A DNA stretch of 64,000 nt from Dechloromonas aromatica (nom. nud.) (GCA_017848965.1 JAFIHA010000066.1:1-64000); one strand, 5' to 3'; counted from the stretch's first letter, positions 50,505-61,265 are shown. Made by a program: numbers and translations. Notes: generated by a model from the letters alone, not told the origin.

Positions 50505-51249
50505 CGAATTCGGCGATCGCCGCCAGCACGGCGGCCGGCTGGTCCCGCTGCGGCGTGTGTCCGCAGCGCGCCAGCTTGAGCAGGCGTGTTTCCGGCACCT
50601 GCTCGGCAATCACCTCGATCTGGCGCAGCGTCGCGTATTCGTCGTCCTCGCCCTGAATCGCCAGCACCGGGCAACGGATCGCCGGCAGGTAATCTTCGAT
50701 GTTCCAGTCGCGAAAGGCCGGCGCCAGCCAGCAATCGTTCCAGTCTGCAAAGACCCGCGGCGCATCGCGGTGGTAACGCGCCAGCTTCTGCGGCCAGTCG
50801 CTGTCGCGCCAGAGCTCACGCGCGGCACGGATGCCGGCCAGGGTTTCCGCCTCGACGAACTCGTGCGGCGCCATAACCACCACGCCGACCGGCCGTTCGG
50901 GAAAACTACCGGCAAAGATCAGCGCAATGCTGCCGCCGTCGCTATGGCCGACCAGCAACGGCCGCTCGACCGCCATGGCCGCCAGCAAAGCCGGCAGGAT
51001 GCGTTGCGCCTCGCGGTGCATGTAGTCCGGCTGGCGCGCCTCCGGATGCGGATCGGAAGCGCCATACCCGGGACGTGAATAGACGATGGTCCGGCAACCG
51101 GTCGCCGCCGCCAGCTGCTGCGGGAAATCGCGCCACATGGCGACGCAGCCCAGCCCTTCGTGCAGCAGGACCAGGGTCGGCAGGCCGGGATGGGTGGCAG
51201 CAAGATCAAGGGTTTCGATGCGATAACCGGGGATTTCGACAGTCTTCAT
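50491..51249 (-). CDS. Alpha/beta hydrolase
   Basis: A 252-residue alpha/beta-hydrolase-fold protein. The nucleophile elbow is VGHSDGG (Ser near 103), the oxyanion segment LLHEGLGCVAMW, the acid in IQGEDDEY, and the catalytic His in CGHTPQRD. The Ser-Asp-Gly elbow and HEGLG are typical of the group related to BioH and dehalogenase-like esterases. The substrate is unknown. It overlaps by ATGA the second hydrolase gene upstream and overlaps the convergent gene by 14 bp. Confidence 0.88.
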   Translation of the reverse strand: MKTVEIPGYRIETLDLAATHPGLPTLVLLHEGLGCVAMWRDFPQQLAAATGCRTIVYSRPGYGASDPHPEARQPDYMHREAQRILPALLAAMAVERPLLVGHSDGGSIALIFAGSFPERPVGVVVMAPHEFVEAETLAGIRAARELWRDSDWPQKLARYHRDAPRVFADWNDCWLAPAFRDWNIEDYLPAIRCPVLAIQGEDDEYATLRQIEVIAEQVPETRLLKLARCGHTPQRDQPAAVLAAIAEFVSRR

Positions 51250-52100
51250 GCATGCAGGAGAAAGTTGCGGACGACGTCGATCTGGTCGTCGGAAAGGAAC
51301 ATCGGGGCGTGTCCGACCCCGGGAATCTCGGCCAGTTCCGCGCGCGGCCCGGATTCACCCATGCGCAGCCAGGTGTCGCGCGCCAGCAGGTCGGAATCGG
51401 CGCCGCGGATGGCCAGCGTCGGGCAGCGGATCGCTTCGTAGAGCGGCCACAGCGCGATGTCGCCATCGCCGAAGGCGGCCCGGAACGGCTCGGCGATGCG
51501 CGGATCGTAACGAAAGCCCCAACGACCGTCGGCACGCTGGCGGATGCTGCTTTCGGTCAGCTCAAGCCATTGCGCCTCGCTCAGCGCGCCGAACGGCGCA
51601 CTGATCTGGCGCAGATAGGTAACCGCCTCGGCCGGGGTGGCCCAGTCCGGATCGGCGCCGACATAGGCGGCGATGCGCTGCAGCGAAGCACGGGTGATCG
51701 ACGGCCCGACATCGTTGAGGACCAGGCGCATCACCGGCGAATTTTCCTGCGCCGCCAGCGCCATGCCGATCAGGCCGCCCATCGAAGTGCCCAGCCAATG
51801 CACCGTCTCGACATCGAGGCGGGCGAGCAGCGTGACCATGTCGGCGACGTACTGGGGAATCGCATAGGCGGCGGGATCGCGCAGCCAGCCGCTGAGGCCG
51901 CGCCCGACGACATCCGGACAGACGACCCGGTAGTGGCCGGACAGGGCCTGTGCCAGGCGATCGAAATCGCGCGCGTTGCGGGTCAGCCCATGGACACAGA
52001 CCAGCACCCGCGGATTGTCGCGCTCGCCCCATTCGTAATAACTCATCCGGTGCAGCCCCGAAGGACTGAGACAGCGGACGCTACGTTGTTTTATCGTCAT
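51246..52100 (-). CDS. Alpha/beta hydrolase
   Basis: A 284-residue alpha/beta hydrolase with oxyanion motif CVHGLTRNARDFD, nucleophile elbow LGTSMGGLIG (Ser near 121), acid in RGADSDLL and His in GVGHAPMFLSDD. It resembles esterases and the MhpC/PHA-depolymerase-like group. GAGGAGGAAGG gives a strong ribosome site. It lies 27 bp downstream of comEC and is coupled to the next hydrolase gene, so the three may form one transcript, though a shared function is not apparent. Confidence 0.88.
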   Translation of the reverse strand: MTIKQRSVRCLSPSGLHRMSYYEWGERDNPRVLVCVHGLTRNARDFDRLAQALSGHYRVVCPDVVGRGLSGWLRDPAAYAIPQYVADMVTLLARLDVETVHWLGTSMGGLIGMALAAQENSPVMRLVLNDVGPSITRASLQRIAAYVGADPDWATPAEAVTYLRQISAPFGALSEAQWLELTESSIRQRADGRWGFRYDPRIAEPFRAAFGDGDIALWPLYEAIRCPTLAIRGADSDLLARDTWLRMGESGPRAELAEIPGVGHAPMFLSDDQIDVVRNFLLHA

Positions 52101-52127
52101 TGCGCCTTCCTCCTCGGCAGGAATGTA

Positions 52128-54428
52128 TCACCGTCCCTGCCAGTAACGTTGGCGCAACTGTCGCCAAGCGGCAATTTCCCGCCCTGTCGGACGCAGCGTC
52201 AGCAGCAAGGCGCCGTCCCGATCGGTGCGCCACAGACGGGCACCGATCGCCGCGTGGCGTTCCAGCACCTCCGGACGCGGATGGCCGAAACGGTTGCGAT
52301 GACCGACCGAAAACAGCACCTCCTGCGCTGCAACCGCAGCGAGAAATTCCGCCGTCGACGAGCCCTTGGCGCCGTGGTGCGGCGCCAGCAGAACCGTGCT
52401 GCGCTGCGCCGCAGCATCGCGTGCCAGCATCGCCGCCTCCTCGCGGGCGCCGATGTCTCCGGTGAGCAGCAGTCGTTCGCCGCCGACCGTCACCGCCAGC
52501 ACGCAGGACAGCGCATTGCGCCGGCCGTTGTCGGCATAGGCCTCGTCCGCCGGATGCTGGATCGCGAAATCGACGCCTTCCCAGCGCCAGCTCTCGCCAG
52601 CGGCGCAGCGCCGCCCCAGCGCCGCGTCCGACGAAATACTCTCATCGACCGGCAGCGCCGCGCGCAGCGAATCTGCACCGCCAGCATGGTCGGCATCGGC
52701 GTGGGTGAGCAGCAGGCGGTCGATGCGCGTCGCCCCCAGCCAGCGCAGATAGGGCACGACCACCCGTTGCCCGGCATCGGCGTCGCTGCCGTAGCGCGGG
52801 CCGGTGTCGTAGACCAGCAGGTGCTGGCGGGTTCGTACCGTCACCGCCAAGCCCTGGCCAACGTCGAGCACGGTGATGCGCGCCTCGCCATCGGGAATTT
52901 CCGGGGCTGGCCAGAACAGCAGCGGCAAGAGCAAGGTCAGCCCCAGCCAGCGCCCAGGCACGCCACGCGGCAACAGGCAGACGACGACACCGATGGCGGC
53001 CAGCAGCACCGCCGCCGGATGCGGCGCCGGCACCTGCCACAAGGGCCAGGCCGCGCACCAAATGAGGAACTGCATCAACGGCTCGAGCACGGCGTGCGCC
53101 GCCTGCAGCAGGAAGGTCCACGGCAGGACGGCGGCGAGCAGCGCCAGCGGCGTCACCAGCAGGCTGATCACCGGGATCGCGAGCAGGTTGGCAAGCGGCG
53201 AAACCAGCGGAAACTGGCCGAACACCAGCAGCAGGATCGGCAACGAGGCGAGCGTCGCCGCCAATTGCACCGTTCCCCAGCCGCGCAGGCGCTCGCGCCA
53301 GCCGCGCCCGGCGCCGACCAGCGCCGCGCCGACGTGGAGCAAGGCGGCGACAACGCCGAAGGACAACCAGAAACCCGGCGCCAGCACCGCCCAGGGATCG
53401 ACGACGAGAACGACAAGCAGCGCCAGCGCCAGCACCCGGCCGGGCGCGACGATGCGGCTGGAAAGCATGGCCAGGACGGCGACCAGCAGCATGTACAGGG
53501 TGCGTTGCGCCGGCACCCCGAAACCGGCCAGCGCGGTGTACCCGAACGCCGCCAGCGCCGCCGTCAGCACGCCGACCTTCTGCGCCGGCCAGCGCAGCGC
53601 CAGACCGGGTAAACGGTGCCACAGCCCGGCCAGCAGTGCACCACAGAGACCGGCGACGAGGGTGATGTGCATGCCGCTGATCGCCATCGCGTGCGTCACG
53701 CCGCTGCGGTTGAAGACCGTCCATAGCTCGCCGTCGACCGCCTTCTGGTCGCCCACCGCGAGCGCCGTCAGAATGCCGCGCCAGGGATGGCTGGCCGCCG
53801 GCAGGGCGCTTTCGAAACGCTGGCGGACCGCCGCCCGCAGCCGCTCGACGACATAGGCCGGACGCGCGACGAAAGCGTCGAGACGCTGCGCCGGCGCCGG
53901 CCGCACGTAGCCTGTGGCGCGGATGCCGCGTTCGAGCAGCCACAGTTCGTAATCGAAACCACCGGGATTGGCGGCGCCGTGCGGTCGCTTGAGGCGGACG
54001 GCGAATTGCCAGCGCTCACCGGGATTGACCGGGTGGCGCGTCGCGCCGTCGTCGTACCAGGCCAGTTGCACGCGGTCAGGGACGATGGCGCCGGCATCGA
54101 GGCAGCGCTCGATGGCGAATTCGAAACGCACACCGCGCTCGAAATCCTGCGGCAGACTGGCGACCACGCCGATCACCGCGACATCCCTGCCCTCCCATGC
54201 CGCGTCCAGTTGATCGGCCAGGCGCAGTTCGGCACGCCATGCCGCCCAGCCGAAACCGAGGCCGCAGGCGCCGATCAGCAGCAACAGTTGCGCCGGCCAG
54301 CGACGCCAGCGCCAGGCCGGCAGGCACAGGACAAGCGCCGGCAGCGACCACAGCAAGGGATCGGGCAGCAGCGCCTGGGTCTGCAGCAGGAACACACCCA
54401 GCGCGAAGGCAAGCGCGGCGGATTTCAT
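52128..54428 (-). CDS. comEC: ComEC/Rec2 DNA uptake channel
   Basis: A 766-residue inner-membrane protein needed in natural transformation to pass single-stranded DNA into the cytoplasm. The N-terminal helices and OB-like domain (1-190) precede the competence domain (about 200-500, many helices, with ILTALAVGDQKAVD and SGVTHAMAISGMHITLVAG). A C-terminal metallo-beta-lactamase domain follows (VLDVGQGLAVTV, LLTHADADHAGG, LAPHHGAKGSST), which may degrade the second strand. The HxDxDH site is intact. The start at 54428 was chosen as the first Met before the first helix. Confidence 0.94.
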   Translation of the reverse strand: MKSAALAFALGVFLLQTQALLPDPLLWSLPALVLCLPAWRWRRWPAQLLLLIGACGLGFGWAAWRAELRLADQLDAAWEGRDVAVIGVVASLPQDFERGVRFEFAIERCLDAGAIVPDRVQLAWYDDGATRHPVNPGERWQFAVRLKRPHGAANPGGFDYELWLLERGIRATGYVRPAPAQRLDAFVARPAYVVERLRAAVRQRFESALPAASHPWRGILTALAVGDQKAVDGELWTVFNRSGVTHAMAISGMHITLVAGLCGALLAGLWHRLPGLALRWPAQKVGVLTAALAAFGYTALAGFGVPAQRTLYMLLVAVLAMLSSRIVAPGRVLALALLVVLVVDPWAVLAPGFWLSFGVVAALLHVGAALVGAGRGWRERLRGWGTVQLAATLASLPILLLVFGQFPLVSPLANLLAIPVISLLVTPLALLAAVLPWTFLLQAAHAVLEPLMQFLIWCAAWPLWQVPAPHPAAVLLAAIGVVVCLLPRGVPGRWLGLTLLLPLLFWPAPEIPDGEARITVLDVGQGLAVTVRTRQHLLVYDTGPRYGSDADAGQRVVVPYLRWLGATRIDRLLLTHADADHAGGADSLRAALPVDESISSDAALGRRCAAGESWRWEGVDFAIQHPADEAYADNGRRNALSCVLAVTVGGERLLLTGDIGAREEAAMLARDAAAQRSTVLLAPHHGAKGSSTAEFLAAVAAQEVLFSVGHRNRFGHPRPEVLERHAAIGARLWRTDRDGALLLTLRPTGREIAAWRQLRQRYWQGR

Positions 54429-54488
54429 GCCAATATCATGGCACGAAGCGTTACCGACGGCGAGCCCGCCGTTTGCGATAATCCGGCG

Positions 54489-55031
54489 ATGCGCCGTCTG
54501 CTCAAACGTTACCTGCCGGACCACGAAACGATACGCCGCAACCCCTGGTTGCGGCCGTTCGAGAATTCACTGCTGCATCCGCGGCTGTGGCACCTGAACC
54601 GCCGCTCGGCGGCCGGCGCCGTTGCCGCCGGGCTGTTCTGCGGGCTGATTCCCGGGCCATTCCAGATGCCCGGCGCCGCGTTGTGCGCCATCCTGTTCCG
54701 CGCCAACCTGCCGCTGGCGCTCGTCGTGACGCTCTACAGCAACCCGTTCACCATCGTCCCGCTCTACCTGCTGGCCTACCAGACCGGCCGCCTGCTGATC
54801 GGCGATACGGCCGGCTTCCTGTTGCCGCCGACGTTCAGCTTTGCCGAGTTCGGCGCCTGGACGGAAGCCATGCATGCCTGGATGCTGGCCGTCGCCCGGC
54901 CACTCGCCGTCGGCCTGATCGTCCTTGCCGATGCGCTGGCGCTGGCCGGTTACCTGCTGACGCGCGGCGCCTGGCGGCTCTATCTCGTCCGCCACTGGCA
55001 CCGGCGCCGCCGGCGGACTGCCTCAGCCTGA
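54489..55031 (+). CDS. DUF2062 membrane protein
   Basis: A 180-residue inner-membrane protein with the DUF2062 layout: MRRLLKRYLPDHETIRRNPW, then HPRLWHLNRRSAAGAVAAGL, GLIPGPFQMPGAAL and YSNPFTIVPLYLLAY, and a last helix near 140-165 followed by a very basic tail. The family is common and its function unknown. The ATG at 54489 fits homologues; an in-frame ATG at 54438 is possible. It overlaps the convergent paaK by 9 bp. Confidence 0.88.
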   Translation: MRRLLKRYLPDHETIRRNPWLRPFENSLLHPRLWHLNRRSAAGAVAAGLFCGLIPGPFQMPGAALCAILFRANLPLALVVTLYSNPFTIVPLYLLAYQTGRLLIGDTAGFLLPPTFSFAEFGAWTEAMHAWMLAVARPLAVGLIVLADALALAGYLLTRGAWRLYLVRHWHRRRRRTASA

Positions 55032-56330
55032 CTTCTTGCGGTGGTCGATGACGCGCACCGCCTTGCCCATCGAACGCTCGATGGCGCCGGTCGGTTTGAC
55101 GATGACCTGGCAGGAAACGCCGATGAAGTCCTTGATGTCCTTCTGCACCTTGGCGGCAATGCGGTCCATCGCCTCCTGGCCCTTGGCGAACAGCGGCGGG
55201 CTGGCTTCGACATTGACCACCATCGAATCCATGAAGCCTTCGCGGAACACTTCGATCTGGTAGAAGGGTGACAAGGTTTCGGTACGCATCAGCACCGCCT
55301 CGACCTGAGTCGGGAAGACGTTGACCCCGCGGATGATCAGCATGTCGTCGGAACGTCCGGAGATGCGCCGGATTCGCGCATGGGTGCGGCCGCACTTGCA
55401 CGGCGTGCGGTCGATCACCGAAATGTCGCGGGTGCGGTAACGCAGGATCGGGAAGGCTTCCTTGGTCAGCGAGGTGAACACGATCTCGCCCTCCTCACCG
55501 TCCGGCACCGGCTGACCGGTCGTCACGTCCACACACTCGACGAGGAAGTGGTCTTCCCAGATGTGCAGGCCCTTCTTCGCCTCGATGCACTCGACACCGA
55601 CGCCCGGCCCCATGACTTCGGACAGCCCGTAGATGTCGATCGCTTCCAGCCCGAGGCGGGCCTCGATCTCGTAGCGCATTTCCTCGGTCCACGGCTCGGC
55701 GCCGAAAATGCCGACGCGCAGCGGCAGCTTGCGCAGGTCGATGCCGATGCTCTCGGCTTCCTCGGCGATGTTCAGCGAGTAGGACGGCGTGCAGCACAGC
55801 GCGGTCGCTTCGAAGTCGGAGAGCAGCATGACCTGTTTCTGCGTCTGGCCACCGGACATCGGCACGGTCAGCACGCCCAGTTCCTCGGCGCCGTAATGCA
55901 GGCCGAGGCCACCGGTGAACAGACCGTAACCGTAGGCATTGTGCAGGCGGTCGCCGGGATGGAGGCCGGCGGAAGCCAGGCTGCGCGCAACCAGTTGCGC
56001 CCAGTTGGCGATGTCGCGGCGGGTGTAGCCGACGACGGTCGGCTTGCCGGTGGTGCCGGACGAGGCATGGACGCGGACGACCTGCTCGGTGGGCACGGCG
56101 AACATGCCGAAGGGATAGTTGTCGCGCAGTTGTTCCTTCTTGGTGAAGGGCAGCAGACGGGCATCGGCCAGCGACTGGATGTGGTGCGGCTTGACCTCCA
56201 GTTCATCCATCGCCTCGCGGTAGAACTTGACCGTCGCGTAGCAGCGCTCGACCGTGTTGCGCAGCCGGCGCAACTGCAAGGCCTCGAGCTCTTCCCGTGG
56301 CAAGGTCTCGTTCTCGATGTCGAAAATCAT
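55023..56330 (-). CDS. paaK: Phenylacetate-CoA ligase
   Basis: A 435-residue adenylate-forming enzyme that activates phenylacetate to phenylacetyl-CoA with ATP. The P-loop-like motif is ASSGTTGKPTVVGYT (about 91-105), followed by GIFGAEPW, IDIYGLSEVMGPG, RYRTRDIS with the zinc-like cysteine segment CKCGRTH, and the C-terminal Lys region SMGKAVRVID. Length matches PaaK (about 437). GGAGG precedes the ATG at 56330. No other paa genes are nearby; lone paaK copies also occur in anaerobic aromatic degraders and in transport-linked loci. Confidence 0.93.
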   Translation of the reverse strand: MIFDIENETLPREELEALQLRRLRNTVERCYATVKFYREAMDELEVKPHHIQSLADARLLPFTKKEQLRDNYPFGMFAVPTEQVVRVHASSGTTGKPTVVGYTRRDIANWAQLVARSLASAGLHPGDRLHNAYGYGLFTGGLGLHYGAEELGVLTVPMSGGQTQKQVMLLSDFEATALCCTPSYSLNIAEEAESIGIDLRKLPLRVGIFGAEPWTEEMRYEIEARLGLEAIDIYGLSEVMGPGVGVECIEAKKGLHIWEDHFLVECVDVTTGQPVPDGEEGEIVFTSLTKEAFPILRYRTRDISVIDRTPCKCGRTHARIRRISGRSDDMLIIRGVNVFPTQVEAVLMRTETLSPFYQIEVFREGFMDSMVVNVEASPPLFAKGQEAMDRIAAKVQKDIKDFIGVSCQVIVKPTGAIERSMGKAVRVIDHRKKSG

Positions 56331-56413
56331 GAAGCTTCCTCCCTGGTTGCTTTCTGTTGTTGTCAAAGGGAGAAATGATACGCCGGCCGGCGCCGGCGCG
56401 CGCGTCGGCGGTT

Positions 56414-58429
56414 TCAGGTATGGAAGCGGCCGACCTCGCCGTTGAGCGTTTCGGCTAGCTGACGCAAACCGTCTGCAGTATGCGCATTGCTGCCGGCGGC
56501 GGCATTGTTCTGTTCGGCCATCTGGGCGATGCGCTCGATATTCCGGGCAATCTCGGTGCTCGCCGCCGCCTGCTCGCGCAGGGCGACGGTGATCTCGGAC
56601 ACCGCCTCGACCACCCGCCGCGCATGCTCCTGGACCAGGCCGATCGATTCGCCAGCCCGCTGCGCCTCGACGACACCGAGCCCGACGCGCGCCACGCCGC
56701 GCTTCATGCTATCGACCGCGGTCGTCGTCCCGGACTGGATGGCAGCGATCATGCCGGCGATTTCCTGGGTCGATTTCGCCGTCCGCTCGGCCAGCTTGCG
56801 CACCTCGTCGGCGACCACGGCAAAGCCGCGTCCCGATTCGCCGGCCCGCGCCGCCTCGATGGCGGCGTTGAGCGCCAGCAGGTTGGTCTGGTCGGCGATG
56901 TCCTTGATCGTGCCGACGATGGTCGAAATCTGGTCGGACTGCTGGCCGAGCGCCTCGACACTGGCCGCCGAATGATTGACCGACTCGGCGATGCCCTGGA
57001 TTTCGGCGACCACCCGGCGCACGGTGTCGCCGCCCTCGCCGGCGACGCGGTCAGACTCCCGGGAATAGGACTCGGCATCCTGGGCGTTCCTGGCGATGTG
57101 ATCGACGCCCACGGTCATTTCCTCGACCGAGGCCGCCATGCTCGACGCCGAATCGCTCTGCGTGCCGGCGCTGCGCGAGATCTGGTGGCTCGACGTGGCC
57201 AATTCGCCGGCGGCATTGCGCAATTCGCCGACGTCGTCCTGAATGCGCGCCAGCAAGGCGCGGATCGACGCCGCCATGTCGTTGAGGTCGCGCCCGGCGG
57301 CGTGCAGTTCGTCGCTGCCGGCGGTCGCGAAATGCACCGTCATGTCGCCGTCGGCCATGCGCCGGGCGCCGGCCGAAAACACTTCGACCGTGCCGATCAC
57401 CGAGTAATAGGTGCCAATCCCGAAATAGGCGACGAGCAGCGTCACCAGGGTCGCCAGCACGCCCTGCAGCAGCAGGACGCGCTCGGCATCCGCCTTGCGT
57501 TTCTCCAGTTGCTTCTCGAACTGCGGAATCAGCGTGTCGTACATGATCCGGTAACCGAGATCGATGACCTGCGTCGTCAGCGCGAAATAGTCGGCGGCCG
57601 AGATCTGGAAGCGCTCCTCGAGTATCTCTTCCCGCACCAGCTTGAACAGCTTCTCGCTGGCGGCGTTGAACTCGCCGCCCGGCCCGCTCAGCACGGCGCG
57701 CAGTTCCGGCGCGTACTTCATCGTCTTTTCGAGGTTGGCGTTCTGCTCCCGCAAGGTTCCGCTCAGGCGCTCCAGCAGGGCGACGATCTCGCGCCGCGTA
57801 TCGAGCGTCAGCTCCTGCGAACTGAGCGCTCCCGTCCCTCGGGCGCGCATGATGCCGAGCGGTTCGAGCATGGCCGGCATCTTGTCGACGACGGTATCCA
57901 TGAAATAGTAGGTGTCGATCGCCGGGTCCAGCGTCAGTTCGGTTTCGTCGGCCAGGTCGACCATGAAGCCGAGGATGCTGGCGATCGTCCGGCTGTGCCT
58001 TGCGAGATTTTCCGGGGCCGACCAGTTCAGACCCTGGCGGCCGATTGCCGTCCATTCGCCGCGGATCGCCTGCCACGCCGGGCTGTCGCGCAAGCCGGGG
58101 CTGAGGATTGCGTCGGTTTCCTGCAGCGCTTGCTCAACTTCCTTCGCCACCGCCGCCCGCCGCTCCTGCATCGCCGCGTTACCGTTGAGCACGCCCGACG
58201 ACAGCCCGCGATGTTGCTGCATGAACTGCACCGCGCGATTCATCGGCTTGAGCATCTGCAAGCCGGCCAGTTCGTGCTCGGCGCTCCGGATATCGCGGCT
58301 GAGGTTGTCGTAGAGCGTCGCCAGCAGCACCAGCAACACGACCACCAGCGCGCTGCCAAGAAAAACGAACTTGGCGCGGAAACGCAGGCGATTCATCAAA
58401 GCCACTGCCGGCAGGAACAAGGCACGCAT
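56414..58429 (-). CDS. Methyl-accepting chemotaxis protein with large periplasmic sensor (NIT-like)
   Basis: A 671-residue chemoreceptor. Helix 1 is at about 20-42, a periplasmic helical domain of about 275 residues follows, helix 2 is near 320-345, then HAMP and a signalling domain with [20 protein letters not shown] and [18 protein letters not shown]. The periplasmic part contains [16 protein letters not shown], which resembles the QxxRGLSxG motif that opens nitrate/nitrite-sensing (NIT) domains. The ligand is otherwise unknown. The ATG at 58429 is used; an internal ATG at 58396 ([10 protein letters not shown]) is an alternative. Confidence 0.9.
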   Translation of the reverse strand: MRALFLPAVALMNRLRFRAKFVFLGSALVVVLLVLLATLYDNLSRDIRSAEHELAGLQMLKPMNRAVQFMQQHRGLSSGVLNGNAAMQERRAAVAKEVEQALQETDAILSPGLRDSPAWQAIRGEWTAIGRQGLNWSAPENLARHSRTIASILGFMVDLADETELTLDPAIDTYYFMDTVVDKMPAMLEPLGIMRARGTGALSSQELTLDTRREIVALLERLSGTLREQNANLEKTMKYAPELRAVLSGPGGEFNAASEKLFKLVREEILEERFQISAADYFALTTQVIDLGYRIMYDTLIPQFEKQLEKRKADAERVLLLQGVLATLVTLLVAYFGIGTYYSVIGTVEVFSAGARRMADGDMTVHFATAGSDELHAAGRDLNDMAASIRALLARIQDDVGELRNAAGELATSSHQISRSAGTQSDSASSMAASVEEMTVGVDHIARNAQDAESYSRESDRVAGEGGDTVRRVVAEIQGIAESVNHSAASVEALGQQSDQISTIVGTIKDIADQTNLLALNAAIEAARAGESGRGFAVVADEVRKLAERTAKSTQEIAGMIAAIQSGTTTAVDSMKRGVARVGLGVVEAQRAGESIGLVQEHARRVVEAVSEITVALREQAAASTEIARNIERIAQMAEQNNAAAGSNAHTADGLRQLAETLNGEVGRFHT

Positions 58430-58493
58430 TTTTCAACCCCCAGGCTACGGACGCGACCAGAATAGCCAGAGACCGAAAAATGTCAAACGAATA

Positions 58494-59174
58494 TCAAGAG
58501 GAGAGCAGTTTCCCGTCGTTCAGTTCGATCATCGCATCGGCCCTGGCGGCCAGCCCGCGGTCATGGGTGACCATGACCAGGCTGGCGCCCTGACGCCGCA
58601 CGTGCTCGAGCAGCAGTTCGAAGACGCCGGCAGCGGTATGACTGTCCAGATTGCCGGTCGGTTCATCGGCAAGGATGCATGACGGCCGACTGACCAGCGC
58701 GCGGGCGATTGCCGCGCGCTGTCGTTCGCCGCCGGAAAGCTCGCCCGGCCGGTGTTCCAGGCGGTGGCCGAGGCCGACCGCAGCGAGCATCGCCGCCGCC
58801 TGTTCGAGCGCCGCACCGCGTTCGCTGCGGCGGATCAGCAGCGGCATGGCGACGTTCTCCAGCGACGAGAACTCGGGCAGCAGGTGATGGAACTGGTAAA
58901 CGAAGCCGAGGTGGCGGTTGCGCCAGTCGCCGCGGTCGACCTCGTTCAGGGCCGAGAAATCGCGCCCCATCAGCGACACCGCGCCGGCGCTCGGCGCGTC
59001 GAGCCCGCCCAGCAGATGCAGCAAGGTGCTCTTGCCGGAACCGGAAGCGCCGACCACCGCCAGCGTGGTGCCGGCGGCAACGCTGAGGTCGATGCCGGCC
59101 AGCACCGCCACCTCAAGCCCGCCGCCACGGAAGGTCTTGGCCAGGCCCTGGGCCTGCAGGATGATTTCACTCAT
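58494..59174 (-). CDS. lolD: Lipoprotein-releasing system ATPase LolD
   Basis: A 226-residue ABC ATPase that powers release of outer-membrane lipoproteins from the inner membrane to the chaperone LolA. Walker A is GASGSGKST (about 42-50), the Q-loop region contains [18 protein letters not shown] (characteristic of LolD), the signature is LSGGERQR, Walker B is [12 protein letters not shown], and the H loop VTHD. It overlaps the membrane subunit gene by 8 bp in the lolC/E-lolD order. Confidence 0.95.
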   Translation of the reverse strand: MSEIILQAQGLAKTFRGGGLEVAVLAGIDLSVAAGTTLAVVGASGSGKSTLLHLLGGLDAPSAGAVSLMGRDFSALNEVDRGDWRNRHLGFVYQFHHLLPEFSSLENVAMPLLIRRSERGAALEQAAAMLAAVGLGHRLEHRPGELSGGERQRAAIARALVSRPSCILADEPTGNLDSHTAAGVFELLLEHVRRQGASLVMVTHDRGLAARADAMIELNDGKLLSS

Positions 59175-60414
59175 AGCGCAGCGCCTCCGCCGGATTGACC
59201 CGCGCCGCCCGCCAGCTCGGGTAGAGCGTCGCCAGCAGCGAGAGCACGAAGGCGATCAGGGTGACGCCCCAGACGTCGCTCCACAGCAGTTCGGACGGCA
59301 GGTCGGAAATGTAATAAACGTCCTTGGCCAGGAACTGGATGCCGAGCAGGCGCTCTAGCGCCGGCACCACGACGTCGACGTTGAGCGCCAGCGCGACGCC
59401 GCCGGCGACGCCGAGCGCCAGGCCGATGCAGCCGACCAGCGCGCCCTGGATCATGAACACCGCCATGATCGAGCGCGGCCGGGCGCCGAGCGTGCGCAGG
59501 ATGGCGATGTCGGCCTGCTTGTCGGTGACCGCCATGACCAGCGTGGACACCAGATTGAAGGCGGCAACGGCGACGATCAGCGAGAGGATGATGAACATCA
59601 TCGTCTTCTCGATCTGCACGGCGCGGAAGAAGTTGGCGTGGCTCTTGGTCCAGTCGTGGATGTAGGCGTCGGCGTTGATGTAGGCGACCAGTTCGCGGGC
59701 AATGCGCGGTGCCTTGAACAGGTCATCGACCTTCAAGCGCACGCCGCTCACCTGCTCACCCATCTGGTACAGGCGCTGCGCATCCTGCAGGTGAATCAGC
59801 GCCAGACCCGAGTCGTATTCGTACATGCCGACCTCGAAGATGCCGACCACCTTGAACGAGCGCACGCGCGGCACCACGCCGGCCGGCGTCACCGTGCCCT
59901 GCGGCGCGATCAGCGTCAGCTTGTCGCCGGTGAACACGTGCAGCGAGCGCGCCAGATCGGCGCCGAGGACGACGCCGAACTCGCCCGGCTTGAGGTCGTC
60001 GAGGCTGCCGCTCTTGATCGTCTTGCGGAAATCGGCGACGCGGTCTTCCAGTTCGGGAACGATGCCGCGGATCAGCGCACCCTTGACCTCGCCGTCGACC
60101 GAGAACATCCCCTGCGACTGGACGAAGGGCGCCGTCGCCCGCACTTCCGGGTGTTTTTCGACACCGGCGGCGATCGCCTGCCAGTGGTCGAGCCCGCCGT
60201 CGATGCCGGTCACCTGGATGTGCGAGGCGACGCCGAGGATGCGCGTACGCAGTTCCTTCTGGAAGCCGTTCATCACCGAAAGGACGACGATCAGCGCGGC
60301 GACGCCGAGACCGATGCCGGCCATCGAAATCAGCGAAATGAAGGAAATGAAGTGGTTGCGACGCTTGGCGCGCGTGTAGCGCAGGCCGATCAGCAACTCG
60401 TAGGGCAATGACAT
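59167..60414 (-). CDS. lolC: Lipoprotein-releasing system transmembrane subunit (LolC/E)
   Basis: A 415-residue inner-membrane protein with four helices: one near the N-terminus ([20 protein letters not shown]), then a large periplasmic MacB-like domain (about 50-265), then three C-terminal helices. The start [19 protein letters not shown] and the [13 protein letters not shown] motif are typical of LolC/E. Only one such gene is next to lolD, so it is either a LolF-type subunit acting as a homodimer or one of two copies with the second elsewhere. The LolC/LolE split cannot be settled here. Confidence 0.92.
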   Translation of the reverse strand: MSLPYELLIGLRYTRAKRRNHFISFISLISMAGIGLGVAALIVVLSVMNGFQKELRTRILGVASHIQVTGIDGGLDHWQAIAAGVEKHPEVRATAPFVQSQGMFSVDGEVKGALIRGIVPELEDRVADFRKTIKSGSLDDLKPGEFGVVLGADLARSLHVFTGDKLTLIAPQGTVTPAGVVPRVRSFKVVGIFEVGMYEYDSGLALIHLQDAQRLYQMGEQVSGVRLKVDDLFKAPRIARELVAYINADAYIHDWTKSHANFFRAVQIEKTMMFIILSLIVAVAAFNLVSTLVMAVTDKQADIAILRTLGARPRSIMAVFMIQGALVGCIGLALGVAGGVALALNVDVVVPALERLLGIQFLAKDVYYISDLPSELLWSDVWGVTLIAFVLSLLATLYPSWRAARVNPAEALRYE

Positions 60415-60496
60415 GCGTATTCCTGCAACGCAACAAAACCGCTATGGTACACGCACCCGGAAAGCCCGGCCCAGCAACCTGTTGAGGAATTTTGCA

Positions 60497-60811
60497 ATGA
60501 TCGTCACCAATATCGAAACCGTCCCCGGCAAAACCATCGTCAAGCATCTTGGCCTGGTCAATGGCAGCACGGTGCGCTCCAAACACGTCGGCCGCGACCT
60601 GATGGCCGGCCTGAAGAACATCTTCGGCGGCGAACTGAAGGGCTACACCGAACTGCTCACCGAATCGCGCGAGGAGGCCATGCAACGCATGATCGACCAG
60701 GCCAAGGCGATCGGCGCCAACGCCGTGGTCAACGTGCGCTTCTCGACCTCGTCGGTCGCCGCCGGCGCCGCCGAACTGTTCGCCTACGGCACCGCCGTCG
60801 TCGTGGAATGA
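60497..60811 (+). CDS. YbjQ/UPF0145 family protein
   Basis: A 104-residue soluble protein of the YbjQ family (heavy-metal-binding domain, DUF74). It begins MIVTNIETVPGKTIVKHLG and has GSTVRSKHVGRDLMAGLKNI, then RMIDQAKAIGANAVVNVRF and FAYGTAVVV, matching E. coli YbjQ (107 residues) along its length. The family forms pentamers; function is unknown. TGAGGA precedes the ATG at 60497. It leads a three-gene operon with a membrane-anchored relative and an M48 peptidase. Confidence 0.92.
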   Translation: MIVTNIETVPGKTIVKHLGLVNGSTVRSKHVGRDLMAGLKNIFGGELKGYTELLTESREEAMQRMIDQAKAIGANAVVNVRFSTSSVAAGAAELFAYGTAVVVE

Positions 60812-60815
60812 CGCG

Positions 60816-61262
60816 ATGTTCGACCTGATCCTATTCCTGGTCCTGCTGCTGCTCGGCTTCGTCTTCGGACAGATCGCCGAAAAGCGGCATTTCAAGTCGA
60901 TCATCGAGCGCGAGAAGACGCTGCGCGACATCCTCGTCTTCTCCGAACGGCGCATCCCGGACGAAGAACGCCTGGAAGGCATCCTGGTCTGCGGCAGCGT
61001 CGTCGTCTCGGTCGATTTCTTCAAGCGCTTCGTCGCCAACCTGCGCAACCTGGTCGGCGGCCGCGTCAGTTCCTACGAATCGCTGCTCGAACGCGCCCGC
61101 CGCGAAGCCGTCCTGCGCATGAAGGAAGAAGCGCGACGCAAGGGGGCAAGCGGCATCTGGAACCTGCGCCTGGAAACCGCGTCGATCTACAAGGGAGCGG
61201 CGCAAAGCGTCGGCGCCGTCGAAGTCGTCGCCTACGGCACCGCCGTCCGGGAGCGCCGCTGA
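60816..61262 (+). CDS. Membrane-anchored YbjQ-like protein
   Basis: A 148-residue protein with one N-terminal helix (MFDLILFLVLLLLGFVFGQI) and a cytoplasmic YbjQ-like domain. The domain contains GILVCGSVVVSVDFFKRFVA, NLVGGRVSSYESLLERARRE, KGASGIWNLRLETAS and VAYGTAV. It thus pairs with the soluble YbjQ protein made 4 bp upstream; mixed oligomers tethered to the membrane are possible. The M48 peptidase gene starts 3 bp downstream. Confidence 0.85.
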   Translation: MFDLILFLVLLLLGFVFGQIAEKRHFKSIIEREKTLRDILVFSERRIPDEERLEGILVCGSVVVSVDFFKRFVANLRNLVGGRVSSYESLLERARREAVLRMKEEARRKGASGIWNLRLETASIYKGAAQSVGAVEVVAYGTAVRERR

Positions 61263-61265
61263 AGC